Under the pieces are notes generated by a model, which did not search any database, had not been told where the DNA came from, and saw only the letters and a list, made by a program, of their open reading frames with translations. 64,000 nt of DNA from NCBI GenBank assembly GCA_960531495.1, contig OY482847.1:92001-156000 (forward strand), written 5' to 3'. Positions within the stretch are counted from its first letter, which is position 1; each line of letters begins with the position of its first letter. Below, piece after piece: positions 1 to 13,300 of the stretch. The translations under genes were made by a program, and so were the position numbers. This stretch comes from Zeus faber (Eukaryota; Chordata; Actinopteri; Zeiformes; Zeidae).

Positions 1-1215
1 TTGTGAATCCGTTTTATCTGACTGAAAGCTCTCTCGCCACAAGTAACAATCACAGGCAGTGTGAAAAATGTACATAAAGCAATGCACACTTCTCCAAAAA
101 TGCTTCGCAGATGCATCTTACAGATTGCATTGATGAGACCAAGAAAGGACAAGTGGGGAGGGAAAGTGACAGCATAAAAAGCATTAAGGTGTCTGGAATA
201 CTTCACGATCAGTGGTTGGAACACAGAAGGGACTTTATCCTCACTCATCTGCCCAATTTTCAGAGCAGCAGAAAATGATTTGACAATTTTTGCAGTGGTG
301 TGAAGCCTATTGTGCAAGTCACTTGTGATATTATCCATAGCGATAAAAAACAGTGTCCCAAAACACCATCGCTGCACTGTCCTGAGCTGTCTCCTCTTGA
401 GATATCTTCCTTTTCCTCTGGCAGCTGTGTTCCTTGCTAAACTGAGGTGCGTCATCCATTTGCGTAGCAATCAGTGTTGACTCAGACAGGAGAGACTCCC
501 ATCCATCTCTAAGAGCTTGCATCTCTTCCTTTGGGGGTCTGATATTGGCTCTCTTGTATCAGGTTAGGGTTGGCCCGTCGCTCTGGGCTGCCACTAACAA
601 GTGTGTAAAAGTGAGTGCAGCCAAAAAGTGACTCTACAGCATGCACACCTACAAGATTTAAGATGTGGGGGCACAAGGCGAAAATGTAGCCAGAGGATTT
701 TCTTTTATATATATTTGGGCTTGGACTCCCTTGACTTTCCCTGACATGTTTGCCCCGTCGTCACATCCCTGCTCTCTGCAATCCCCATGTCTATCCTTTG
801 GTCATGAAGCACATTTCCATTCATCTCTGCTATCTCACTTCCTGTCTTTTTGTGAAAATCCTTAAATTCAAGAAACCGTTTAGTGATCTCCCAGTCATCT
901 GTTTCTTTGCTATAACTTACATATCTCATTAGCACAACATTACTTAACTTCATTTTTTACAACTTACAAACTGATTTTTTTGTAAGTGCTCATTCAGCAG
1001 TGAATCATAATGAGGCAAGACCTGTAGTGTGCCTTGGAAATGATCATTGTGGATGTCATCTAGGTCTTTGGTTTTGCCCTTGATGCCAAGTGTAGTGTTA
1101 CATCTCAGACTCTCTGCAAGAGGGCTCTATTTTCTAAGTTTCTCTTTGTATCTGTTTCTGCAACTGACAGTCAATGCCACTAACTTCCGCTACAGATTGC
1201 TGCAAATTCTTTCAT
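1..1215 (-). pseudogene. hAT transposase fragment (ZMYM1-like), broken
   Basis: Read on the minus strand, this stretch resembles a hAT-superfamily transposase of the type often annotated as zinc finger MYM-type protein 1-like. Near the window start (about 5-50) the frame reads TCGERAFSQIKRI, which matches the conserved C-terminal dimerisation segment of hAT enzymes. At 331-522 it reads QALRDGWESLLSESTLIATQ, and at 705-953 YVSYSKETDDWEITKRFLEF, both typical of the catalytic region of this family. Several frameshifts and stops separate the pieces, so it is not functional. The window edge cuts its 3' end, and the tail of LINE copy A (from about 1219) cuts its 5' side. The family call rests on remembered motifs. 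Confidence 0.72.
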
Positions 1216-1218
1216 TTA

Positions 1219-4200
1219 AAGATTCAAGATTCAAGATTCAAGATTCAAGATTTTTATTTGTCACATACATATACATACTTCCATACATATATGCAGTGAA
1301 ATGTAATGCAACGCACCCGGTGATAGCACACAATATGTCCTAGGAAAAAATAAAAAATAAAATAAAATAAAAAGTGGAAAATTCCTTTCTAATAGACCGA
1401 CTAACTGACTCCTAAAACGTAATACAGTAAGTGGAATACTTATAGAATAAGATAAAAAATATATAGAATAAAATACAATAAAAATAAATTGAAATAAAAT
1501 GGAATAGATAGAAGGAATATGCCTATGTATGTACAGATATGTGCATTTAAAGTGGCATGTGAATTAAAGTGGCATGTGAATGTGAATAGAGTGAGGTAGT
1601 GTTTGGGATAATACAGCACAGTATACAACAGTACGGCACAGCAATACGGCATCACGAACAACCCTGAACAGTGATACAGTATGCGGTACAGTATGCTACA
1701 TACAGTACAGTAGGTAGTGGAGCCTATTGCATGGCTCAGTTAGGACCCCTGGTGAGGTCAGCGTTGACAGTTCTAATGGCTTGAGGGAAGAAACTCCGTC
1801 TCAGTCTCTCTGTTCTCGCTGTGTGACTGCGGAGGCGCTTGCCTGACCGCAGCAGCTGAAACAGTCCGTTGTTGGGGTGATGAGGATCCTTCATGATCCT
1901 GCTACTACACCTCCTGGTGTATAACTCCTGCAAGGGGGGGAGGGTAGTTCCAGTGGTACGTTCAGCTGAATGCACCACCCTCTGCAGGGCCCGCCTGTCC
2001 TGGGCAGTACAGTTCCCAAACCAGGCAGTGATGTTGCCTGTCAGGATGCTCTCCACTGCTCCATAGTAGAAGGACTTGAGGATCCTCACCGAGACCCGGA
2101 ATTTCCTCAGCTGCCTGAGGTGGTAGAGGCGCTGCCTCGCCTTTCTCACCAGAGTGTCTGTGTGAACAGTCCATGTTAAGTCCTCTGTGATGTGGACTCC
2201 CAGATATCTGAAGCTGCTCACCCTATCGACAGAAGTCCCATTAATCCACAAGGGCAGGTGCGTCCTCGATTGTGATCCACGCCTAAAGTCCACAATCAGC
2301 TCATTGGTTTTGCTGACATTCAGGTGTAGGCTGCTGTCCTGGCACCAGAGTGACAGGTCAGCCACCTCCTCGCGGTAGGCCTTCTCATCGCAGTCAGTGA
2401 TCAGGCCCACGACCACGGTGTCGTCAGCAAACTTGATGATGGTGTTGGAGCTGGACCTGGCCACACAGTCATGTGTGTACAGGGAGTACAGTAGGGGGCT
2501 GAGGACGCAGCCCTGGGGGGATCCTGTGTTCAGGGTGAGGGAGCTTGACATGTACTTCCCCACCTTGACCACCTGGGGGCGGCCTGTGAGGAAGTCCAGG
2601 ATCCAGGTGCACAGCGGACCATTCAATCCTAGCTCCATCAGCTTGACAGCCAGTCTGGTGGGAACTATGGTGTTGAAAGCTGAACTATAATCAATGAACA
2701 GCATTCTCACATAGGCCCACTTCTGGCCATCCAGGTGCGTGAGCGTGGTGTGCAGTACCTGGGAGACCGCGTCATCCGTGGATCTGTTCTGCCGGTACGG
2801 GAACTGCAACGGGTCCAAGGTGCGGGGGAGGGAGGCGCAGATGTAATCCTTAATCAGCCTCTCGAAACACTTCACGACCACCGAGGTGAGGGCCACCGGA
2901 CGGTAGTCATTCAGGCAGGTTGGAGAGGCGATCTTCGGGACAGGAACGACGGTGGACCTCTTGAAGCAGGACGGGACCACTGATTCAGCCAGGGAGATGT
3001 TGAATATTGTGGTGAACACCGGAGCTAGCTGGTTAGCACAGGTCTTCAGTACTCGCCCAGATATGCCGTCTGGGCCCGAAGCTTTCCTGGTGTTCACCCG
3101 CATCAAAGCCCTCCTGACCTCGTGCACGGACACTGAGAGTGCACGCTCATCCCCAGCAGTGTAACTCCAATTAGCCGGCGAGCTAGCGGTGCTGCTGCCA
3201 GACTCGAACCGCGCATAAAAGGAGTTCAGTTGGTTGGCCAGGGAGGCGTCCACACTCGTGGCTGGGGAGGAGCTGCTCTTGTAGTTAGTTATTGTTCGCA
3301 GCCCCTCCCACAAGCGTCTTGTGTCCCCCCGCTCCATCTGCAGCTCCACGGTGTCTCTGTACGTCCGTTTGGCGTCCCTCACCGCCCTCCGCAGATTATA
3401 CGACGCCGCTTTGTAATTTTCCATGTTACCAGATACAAGTCCGTCGTTGTAAGCGGCCGTGCGCGCATTCAGAGCGCAGCGGATGGATTTATCAACCCAT
3501 GGTTTCTGGTTTGGAAATATCCGAACTTTCACCGTGGGAACGATTTCATCCACTAGCGTAGCCACAAAACTTACTACAACCTCCGTAAACTCGCTGACGT
3601 CACTTGAATTTGTTTGGAACATGTCCCAGTCTACGTCAGTCAGAGCGTCCTGAAGCGCAGCCTCCGATTGGTCCGTCCACCGCTTCACTTCCCTCGTCAT
3701 CACCAGATCCCGCTCGATCAGAGGCCTGTAAACAGGAAGCAGCGAGATCGCGGCGTGATCTGATTTCCCGAAAGCAGGGAGCGAGACGGTCTTGTATCCG
3801 TTCTTGTAAGGAGTGTAACAATGGTCCAGAGTTCTGTCTCCCCTGGTGGCACACGTGATGTGTTAGTGGAAATTCGGCAGAACTTTTTTAAGGTTGGCCC
3901 TGTTAAAGTCCCCAGTCACCACCACAGCCGCGTCGGGATGTCTGTTCTGAAAGCCGCCTCGTTTACCTCGGTGCTTCCTCCGTGGGCCGGCTCGTGGAAC
4001 AGCGACTCCATTTTTGTTGTTGTAGTTGTTGTTGCGACTGTTCCCGCGTAGGATTTCCGCCGGCCACTCTGCTCCCACGGATAAAAAGTCCCAAAGTTGT
4101 TCGTTTAGGGAAATTTTTATATCCATGAGTGCATCGCGGTCGTATGAGTTAATTGTTGATGTTTTTCTGGCGAACATTGTGATAAAAAAAGGAAAAAAAT

Positions 4201-4266
4201 ACTAAAGAGTAAGAAAGTAACCGGAGCGCCGGCGCAGGCGACCGCTAGGGGCGGCGCCACTATCGC
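1219..4266 (-). mobile_element. CR1/L2-group LINE, copy A (heptamer-tail family)
   Basis: Non-LTR retrotransposon in minus orientation. Its 3' end is a run of the 7-bp unit ATTCAAG (sense TTGAATC) at 1220-1252, next to a conserved TGACAAATAAA motif. Its 5' end starts at the same GC-rich sequence (GCGATAGTGGCGCC) as copy C. The body encodes an APE-type endonuclease followed by a reverse transcriptase. Compared with copy C, 477 bp of the endonuclease is missing. RepeatMasker would be needed to choose between the CR1, L2 and Rex1 clades; I place it in that group from the RT motifs and the short-repeat tail. Confidence 0.85.
1736..4177 (-). pseudogene. Endonuclease/reverse transcriptase ORF of LINE copy A
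   Basis: One reading frame starts MFARKTSTINSY at 4177 and ends at 1736. It is interrupted only by a single in-frame TAA at 3863-3865, where copy C has CAA (Gln). The N-terminal part fuses GKRGG directly to FQNRHPDAAVV, so about 159 codons of the endonuclease are lost in frame; the TGDFN motif with its catalytic Asp remains. Downstream of the stop, 655 codons stay open (1736-3703). They carry RT motifs LNDYRPVALTS, FIDYSSAFNTI (box A), TGSPQGCVLSP (box B) and KFADDT (box C, catalytic Asp pair), then the C-terminus ending RTVNADLTRGPN. The endonuclease deletion and the stop make it non-autonomous. Confidence 0.85.
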
Positions 4267-4639
4267 TGAAGCGCTATCGCTATCGCTTAAAGTAGCTGTC
4301 TGTGTACGTTATTCCTCTCATGGCTTGGGAATATATCATACATATGACACCACTTCATACCGGACATTTTAAATCCATGTTGACTGTTCAGTGCACTAAG
4401 GGAAGCTCTTTTTTGTTTGTGGGCGAAAGGCACACATTGGATGCAATATAATGCATTAGTACATTTGCTATGAAGTCCTGGCTCTGTAGAGTGCACATGA
4501 CACATATGGTTATATTTCCTTGAATATTATACCATTTGTAATAACATCATAACCAAATTTCAATTACTACCATTTTTTTGACTTACATTAATTGCACGCA
4601 CCACGGAATATAATTAAACAGCACTGAATCCTTGTCTTT
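4267..4639. other. Spacer between LINE copies A and B; no gene seen
   Basis: This is AT-rich sequence. It opens with a few copies of a GCTATC-rich unit next to the 5' end of copy A. I recognise no coding sequence or repeat family in the rest. Confidence 0.5.
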
Positions 4640-7607
4640 GTGACGTGGCACCGCCCATTGCGGCTGTCTGCACAGGCGCTCCTTGTTTATCCGCTTTATA
4701 TCACTATGTCTGCCAAAAACTCATCAGCAGTGATTTCCTACGGCCGCGATGGACTCGTGGATATAAAAAAATCTCTGAAAGATCTACTTTAGGACTTTTT
4801 ATCTGCCGATCCAGAGTGACCCCCGGAGATTTAATGCACCAACGCTATCAACAACAACAACACAATAACAACAACAACAATAACAACAACATGGCAGCAT
4901 TCAGGTCAGAATGAGGTCACAACCTTACCGTCCACCTCTGCCAAGCATCATTCTTGCTAATGTCCAGTCCCTGGAGAACAAGATGAATGACCTTCGAGGG
5001 AGGATTACATTCCAACGGGATACGAGAAACTGTTGCGTCCTCTGCCTGATGGAGACATGGCTGAACCCACTGGTGCTGGATAAAGCCATTCATCAAGCCA
5101 TGTTTCGCGCCGGAAAATCCAAGGGTGGAGGCGTGCCTCATGATTAACAGCTGCTTGTGTAACCCCAGCAACATCAAGACTCTGTCCCACTCCTGCTCAT
5201 AACCTGAAACAGCTGTCCATCTCATGCTGTCCATTCTACCTCCCCCAGGAATTCAGCACAGTCATCATCACAGCGGTTTATATTCCACTGCTGGCGGACC
5301 TGTATGATATGTTGTGCGGACTTCAAAACAGACATCGTGATGCGGCTGTGGTGGTGGCTGGGGACTTTAACAGGGTGAACCTTAAGAAAGTTCTGCCTAA
5401 TTTCCATCAACACATTACATGTGCCACCAGGGGAGCTAGAACTCTGGATCACTGTTACACACTGTACAAGAACGGATACAAGACCATCTCTCTCCCTGCT
5501 TTCGGGAAATCGGACCACACAGCAATTGCTTTGATACCAGTTTACAAGCCATGCATTACATGTGGAACAGCAGTGACGAGGGACGTAAAGTGGTGGTCAG
5601 ACCAATCAGAGGCCACACTTCAGGACGCTATTACTGACGTAGACTGGGACATGTTCCAATCAAGTTCCACTGTAGCAGAGAGTTTACGGAAATAGCTACG
5701 AGCTCCATAGCCACATTAGCGGACAGCATCGTTCCCATTTCTTAACAGAAACCGTGGGTCGATAAATCCATCCACGGCGCTCTGAATGCTCGCATGGCCA
5801 CTTACATCAACGGTCTTGTATCTGAAAATTTGGACGATTACAAAGCGGCGTCGTACAATCTGTGGAGGGCGGTGAAGGACGCTAAACGGACGTACAGGGA
5901 AAGAGTGGAGCAACAGATGGAGCAAAAGGACACCAGAGGCTTGTGGCAGGGGCTGCGGACTATTACGAAATACAACAGCAGCTCCTCCCCAGCCACGAGT
6001 GTGGACGCCTCCCTAGCCAACGAACTGAACTCCTTTTTTGTGCAGTTTGAGTCTGGCAACAACACATTGAGCTCACCAACTAATTGGAATTACACCGCTG
6101 GGGTTGTGTGCGCACTCTCAGTGTCTGAGTGTGACATCAGGAGGGCTCTGATACATGTGAACACCTGGAATGCTGCGGGCCCAGAAGGTATATCTGGATG
6201 AGTCCTGAAGACACATGCTAACCAGCTAGCCCCGGTGTTCACTAGAATATTCAATGCCTCTCTGGCTGAATCAGTGGTCCCGTCCTGCTTTAAGAGGTCC
6301 ACCGTTGTTCCTGTCCGAAGATCATCTCTCCTGCCTGCCTGAACAACTACCATCTGGCCCTCACCTCAGTGGTCATGAAGTGTTTCAAGAGGCTGATAAA
6401 GGATTTCATCTGTGCCTCACTCCCCCGCACCTTGTCGGCAGAACAGATCCACGGATGACGCGGTCTCCCGGGTACCAGACTGGCTGTCAAGCTGCGGGAG
6501 CTAGGACCAAACACTGTGCACCTGGATTCTGGACTTCCTCTCAGCCCAGCCCCAGATGGATAGGGTGGGGAGGCACATGTCCAACTCCCTCACTATGAAC
6601 ACAGGATCCCCGCAGGGCTGTGTCCTCAGTGCCATACTGTACTCCCTGTACACACATGACTATGTGGCCAGGTCCAGCTCCAACACCATCATCAAGTTTG
6701 CTGACGACATCGTCGTGCAGGGCCTAATCAATGCACAATGAGAAGGCCTACCACGAGAAGGTGGCTGACCTGTCACTCTGGTGCCAGGACAACAGCCTCC
6801 TCCTGAATGTCAGCAAAACTAAAGATCTGATGGTAGAGGGTGGTGCGTTCAGCTGAATGTACCACTGGAACTACCCTCCAATCCCTGCAGGACTTATACA
6901 CCAGGAGGTGTAGTAGTAGTGCAATCATGAAGAATCCTCACCACCCCAACAACGGACTGTTCCAGCTGCTGTGGTCGGGGAAGCGCCTCCGCAGTCACAC
7001 AGCGAGAACAGAGAGACTGAGACAGAGTTTCTTCCCGCAAGCCATAAGAACTGTCAATGCTGAACTCACCAGGGGTCCTCACTGAAACACACACTACCTT
7101 ACTGTACTGTATGTATGTATGTAGCATACTGTACAGCATACTATATCACTGTTCTGGGTTACTGCATACTGTGCTGTATTTCTGTTCTGTTCGGTGTCAC
7201 TGTATTGCTGCGCCGTACTGTTGTATACTGTACTGTATATCTCCGCACACACACTACCTCACTTTATTCACATGCCACTTTAATGCACATATCTGTATAT
7301 ATATAATAGCCTTTCCCATATACATAAGTCTATTCCCTTTATATATATTTTGTACTCCCACTCTGTATTACTTTTGAGTTATTTTATTTTATTTTATTTT
7401 ATTTTATTCTAAATTATTCTATTTACTTACTGCATTACATTTTATGAATTAGTTCGTTTCAGTTAGTGAATTAGAAATTAGGTAGCTATTTTGTTCAGTC
7501 TAGAATAATTGTGCATAATTACCGGGTGCGTTGCACTGACATTTCACTGCATATAAAGTTTGTATATGTATGTGACAAATAAATCTCTTGAATCTTGTAT
7601 CTTGAAT
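4640..7607 (+). mobile_element. CR1/L2-group LINE, copy B (degraded)
   Basis: Plus-strand relative of copies A and C, more diverged and broken. The 5' region (about 4640-4890) encodes MSAKNSSAVISYGRDGL and an AAC-rich stretch. The endonuclease begins at 4911 with RPPLPSIILANVQSLENKM and LMETWLNP. AGDFNRVNLKK (around 5360) and GKSDHTAIAL (around 5505) keep the catalytic Asp and His signatures. RT pieces run from about 5570 to 7085 with several frameshifts and a collapsed segment near 6350-6560; TGSPQGCVLS and KFADD survive at about 6600-6720. The end reads RTVNAELTRGPH and stops at 7084. The 3' UTR closes with TGACAAATAAA and diverged TTGAATC units to 7607. Confidence 0.82.
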
Positions 7608-7778
7608 CTCTGGTCAGAAAAGATCTCCATGGAGAAATGCTACGCTGGTAAGTATAGAAAAAAGAGAGGTAGAGGAGTAGTGGAAAAGCACAACGCAGGT
7701 GGCAACAAAAACAAATATCCACTTCCATTATGACATATATAAAGAGAGACTTTGCATTTCTATTTTGGAATTAACCCT
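7608..7778 (+). pseudogene. L2-like LINE fragment (endonuclease-RT linker)
   Basis: Directly after the tail of copy B the plus strand reads SPWRNATLV, then FHYDIYKERLCISILEL. The same protein segment is encoded on the minus strand near 58.3 kb, inside a longer L2-like LINE. This is therefore a short L2 remnant. It ends at a CCCTAACCCAAACCC stretch. Confidence 0.6.
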
Positions 7779-10204
7779 AACCCAAACCCTTGGTTTAATG
7801 AGCAACAGTTATGCAGTGACAGGACCCAATTACCTAGACCCAGGACAGGTGTGGCTGCTCAAACCACACCATGCCCACAGAATCCATGCCTGGATTCTGA
7901 CAGACTCTGATAAAGGGTTACCATAACTAAAATAATAAAACACTGGACTTAGAAACAGAGTTCCCATACCTCAGACCAACAAAATACCAAACAACCTGGA
8001 CCTGGAACTGGTTCCTCAGAACAGCACAGTCCACTGGTAACTCTCCCCCAGGGCGACGATGCTGACTCCCTTCTGGAGTGTGGGTCCTTGAAGCGGCTGT
8101 GTTGGCTGGTGGAGGTGTAGCCAGGCTTGGCTGTTTCCGGGGCTGCTTGGAGGGATGGCCTGGCTGCTGGATCGTCCCAGCAGTGGCTGCTGGGCAAAGG
8201 AGCTAGCTGCAGGCAGTTACCCGCGGTGGTTGCTGCGGCTGCTTCTCCCCCATCCTCTGCCGGACACCTTTGTTGCTGCTGTTGCCAGTCAGGGGAAGGT
8301 TGGTGCTGGAGATGCCCATTGACCCGCTGGTGGCTCCAGGGCATCTTTGGACTGCCTTCACATTCCCCTTGATGGAAAGTCCCTGTTTACGCATCAGTGT
8401 GGCAGTTTTGCATGCCACATGCCATCCAAATTGGCATTTTCAGGGCCCTCTGGCACAGAGACACAAACAATAGGGTTGAGAAATCACAGTTTATTATAGA
8501 GAGTGGACTAGTTGGAATAAGCTCAGGAGCAAATGAACAGATGTGTCATGACAAGGGCTCCTCACTTGCGCACACGAGCAACAAGTATGCAGCCACATTG
8601 ATCTGGGCCCCAATTCCAAAGACCCAGGACAGGTGTGGCTGCCCAAACCACACGATAGTGGTCCTACTCTTTCTGCAATCTTTAGAGACTACTTGGAGCT
8701 AAACATCAAAAATAACGACCTTAGAAATAAATGTATTTATTCATAGCTAAAATACTTGGCAATCAAATGTAAAATGAAGAAATTAAAATAAGGGATGACA
8801 ACAATTTACTGGAAACTAAACTAGTCCTTGATTTGCTGGTGAGGTAGTTTGTGTTTATGAGATGAGGAAAATAACAGCCTAAATATAATTCCTATGTTCT
8901 AATGTGGAGGTTGAAACTATCTCCAACACCAACTCTCCTCACAGCAGAGAAGTTCTCTTGGATTTACTTGACACTGAGTTGTCTCCAGGTGTAGTTCGGC
9001 TGATGAGTGGGGGGACTCCATCGGGGTAGCATGGAATCCTTTCGATAGCACAATGCACATCAGCAGGGGGTTCCACTAAAGCGCAGTGTAGCCAGCTTGG
9101 AGAGAAGAGAACCGCGTTGTCTTTCAGGATGGCCCTTTGTCCCGCCAGTGGCAGTTCAGCTTTCAAGGCAGGCGTTGCAACAGTGTCTAAGTAACCGTGC
9201 GTCTGGAGCACAGGAGTCGTCTGGATCAGCTGGAGCGGGTCGGAGAGTGATTCGACTTAACTGTTCTAGTTGACTGGTTAAAACATATATTTGCACCTAA
9301 ACATAGGTGGCCTTCCGACGATAAGTACATAGTTATTATTTACTCGAGAAATCAGGTTGCAGAGATACAAAATTTATCAAAAACTATGATGACTAAGAAT
9401 AAAATAAACAAGTTTGCGATACGCAATCACGAACGAGAAAGTAGAAATGTCCAAAAACTAAAATTTGTAAAAGAAAAGGTTAGGGAAAACTCTTTCTTCA
9501 GAGCGGTCAGCACTCTCTCAAAAGAGATGGGGCATGTTGCACAGAGATACCCCTGTGACGTCACGTCCTCTCTGGCCAGTCTGCCATGGTTAATTCTTAA
9601 TTTGTCTAATTTGATACTTTACGCAGAATACTCAGTACTCTCATCACCGTCAATTCATGGACTTTAAACAACATATATTAACTTTTAATAGTGTGATCAA
9701 GAAAAAAAAATAATAAAAAAAAAAAAAAAAAAACTCCTGACAGTTTATCATCGTAGGCTTAAACGAAAATGTCCACACAACAGTGAAGCCGGTGTTGGGT
9801 CCCCACGGTAATAAACATTGTTCCGTCTGGTGCTCTCTGTTCAGTTCGAAGTGCAGGGTTCTGGACACTCCGACCGAGTCAGAGAAATGAAATCCAGTTT
9901 ATGGAGACTGTAAGCTACAAACTACATGATAAAAATGTGTATTATTTGACCAATTGTAAAGTTAAATTACATTTTGTTCCTGAAATCCACCCTTCTGCAG
10001 GGATCAAGATAATTCAGATTTTTTTAGGTCAAAGGTATTGCAGTCCTACTAAAAGTTTTGAACAACACATAGTCAAGGTTTTATCCAGATCAAGACTGGA
10101 TTATCTGATCTAATCCAAATTCGGAATCATTGGTTTTTTCTTTTGAACAACCCATTTTCAACATTTGATAAATTCCAACAGACAAAATCACATCAGATTA
10201 AACA
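7779..10204. other. No recognised gene; imperfect direct repeat
   Basis: I found no convincing coding sequence here. The segment at about 7801-7872 (containing GACCCAGGACAGGTGTGGCT) recurs at about 8578-8656 in the same orientation with moderate divergence. The region 8030-8370 is GC- and Ser/Pro-codon-rich but has no recognisable domain. An A-rich tract lies at 9701-9732. Confidence 0.45.
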
Positions 10205-10342
10205 TGTGAAAACCTGGGCCCAGCTGCTGTTCTTTGGGATGGATAGGTGTAAGAGGTCAGTGAGTTATGTGGGGGCAGAGCTTTGCAGTACCTTATGAGT
10301 GAGGAGTATTATTTTGCATTGTATCATGAATACTACGATGTG
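10205..10342 (-). pseudogene. Old LINE C-terminus, left part (split by copy C)
   Basis: On the minus strand the frame reads IQCKIILLTHKVLQ, then TDLLHL. This matches the FKILLLTHKALH...YLSDLLH block that follows the RT domain in L2-like LINEs. The matching upstream part lies at 13873-14040, on the other side of copy C, so copy C inserted into this older element. Confidence 0.6.
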
Positions 10343-13300
10343 GCGATAGTGGCGCCGCCCCTAGCGGTCGCCTGCGCCGGCGCTCCGGTTACTTTCTTAC
10401 TCTTTAGTATTTTTTTCCTTTTTTTATCACAATGTTCGCCAGAAAAAAATCAACAATTAACTCATACGGCCGCGATGCACTCATGGACATAAAAATTTCC
10501 CTAAACGAACAACTTTGGGACTTTTTATCCGTGGGAGCAGAGTGGCCGGCGGAAATCCTACGCGGGAACACTCGCAACAACAACTACAACAACAAAAATG
10601 GAGTCGCTGTTCCACGAGCCGGCCCACGGAGGAAGCACCGAGGTAAACGAGGCGGCATTCGGGTCAGAATGAGGACGCAGCCTTACCGTCCACCTCTGCC
10701 AAGCATCCTTCTTGCTAACGTCCAGTCCCTGGAGAACAAGATGGATGAACTTCGAGGGAGGATTCAATTCCAGCGTGACACGAGGAACTGTTGCGTCCTC
10801 TGCCTGACGGAAACATGGCTGACCCCACTGGTGCCGGATGAAGCCATACGTCCAGCCGAGGCCTTCTCCGTGTTCCGCGGCGACAGAACGGGAGAGTCGG
10901 GGAAATCCAAAGGTGGAGGCGTCTGCCTAATGGTAAACAACCGCTGGTGTAACGCCAACAACACCAAATTCCTCTCCCACTCCTGCTCGCCGAACCTGGA
11001 ACAGCTGACCATACTATGCCGTCCATCTTATCTCCCCCGGGAATTCAGCACGGTCATCATTACAGCCGTTTATATCCCACCGCAAGCGGACACCGACGCA
11101 GCTCTGTCGGTTCTGTACGATGTGTTGTGCGGATTTCAGAACAAACATCCCGACGCGGCTGTGGTGGTGACTGGGAACTTTAACAGGGCCAACCTTAAAA
11201 AAGTTCTGCCGAATTTCCACCAACACATCACGTGTGCCACCAGGGGAGACAGAACTCTGGACCATTGTTACACTCCTTACAAGAACGGATACAAGCCCGT
11301 GTCGCTTCCTGCTTTCGGGAAATCAGATCACGCCGCGATCTCGCTGCTTCCTGTTTACAGGCCTCTGATCGCGCGGGATCTGGTGATGACGAGGGAAGTG
11401 AAGCGGTGGACGGACCAATCAGAGGCTGCGCTTCAGGACGCTCTGACTGACGTAGACTGGGACATGTTCCAAGCAAGTTCAAGTGACGTCAGCGAGTTTA
11501 CGGAGGTTGTAGTGAGTTTTTGGCTACGCTCGCGGATGAAATCGTTCCCACGGTGAAAGTTCGGATATTTCCAAACCAGAAACCATGGGTTGATAAATCC
11601 ATCCGCTGCGCTCTGAATGCGCGCACGGCCGCTTACAACGACAGACTTGTATCTGGTAACATGGACAATTACAAAGCGGCGTCGTACAATCTGCGGAGGG
11701 CGGTGAGGGACGCCAAACGGACGTACAGAGACACCGTGGAGCTGCAGATGGAGCGGGGGGACACAAGACGCTTGTGGGAGGGGCTGCGAACAATAACTAA
11801 CTACAAGAGCAGCTCCTCCCCAGCCACGAGTGTGGACGCCTCCCTGGCCAACCAACTGAACTCCTTTTATGCGCGGTTCGAGTCTGGCAGCAACACCGCT
11901 AGCTCGCCGGCTAATTGGAGTTACACCGCTGGGGACGAGCGCGCACTCTCAGTGTCCGTGCACGAGGTCAGGATGGCTTTGATGCGGGTGAACACCAGGA
12001 AAGCTGCGGGCCCAGATGGCATATCTGGACGAGTACTGAAGACCTGTGCTAACCAGCTAGCTCCTGTGTTCACCACAATATTCAACATCTCCCTGGCTGA
12101 ATCAGTGGTCCCATCCTGTTTCAAGAGGTCCACCGTCGTTCCTGTCCCGAAGATCGCCTCTCCAACCTGCCTGAATGACTACCGTCCGGTGGCCCTCACC
12201 TCGGTGGTCATGAAGTGTTTCGAGAGGCTGATTAAGGATTACATCTGCGCCTCCCTCCCCCGCACCTTGGACCCGTTGCAGTTCGCGTACCGGCAGAACA
12301 GATCCACGGATGACGCGGTCTCCCAGGTACTGCACACCACGCTCACGCACCTGGATGGCCAGAAGGGGGCCTATGTGAGAATGCTGTTCATCGATTATAG
12401 TTCAGCTTTCAACACCATAGTTCCCACCAGACTGGCTGTCAAGTTGTTGGAGCTAGGATTGAATGCTCCGCTGTGCACCTGGATCCTGGACTTCCTCACA
12501 GGCCGCCCCCAGGTGGTCAAGGTGGGGAAGTACATGTCAAGCTCCCTCACCCTGAATACAGGATCCCCCCAGGGTTGCGTCCTCAGCCCCCTACTGTACT
12601 CCCTGTACACACATGACTGTGTGGCCAGGTCCAGCTCCAACACCATCATCAAGTTTGCTGACGACACCGTGGTCGTGGGCCTGATCACCGACTGCGATGA
12701 GAAGGCCTACCGCGAGGAGGTGGCTGACCTGTCACTCTGGTGCCAGGACAACAGCCTACACCTGAACGTCAGCAAAACCAAGGAGCTGATTGTGGACTTG
12801 AGGCGTGGATCACAATCGAGGACGCACGCGCCCTTCTGGATTAATGGGACTTCTGTCGATAGGGTGAGCAGCTTCAGATATCTGGGAGTCCACATCACAG
12901 AGGACTTAACATGGACTGTTCACACAGACACTCTGGTGAGAAAGGCGAGGCAGCGTCTCTACCACCTCAGGCAGCTGAGGAAATTCCGGGTCTCGGTGAG
13001 GATCCTCAAGTCCTTCTACTCTGGAGCAGTGGAGAGCATCCTGACAGGCAACATCACTGCCTGGTTTGGGAACTGTACTGCCCAGGACAGGCGGGCCCTG
13101 CAGAGGGTGGTGCGTTCAGCTGAACGTACCACTGGAACTACCCTCCCCCCCTTGCAGGAGTTATACACCAGGAGGTGTAGTAGCAGAGCCCGTAGGATCA
13201 TGAAGGATCCTCATCACCCCAACAACGGACTGTTTCAGCTGCTGCGGTCAGGCAAGCGCCTCCGCAGTCACGCAGCGAGAACAGAGAGACTGAGACGGAG

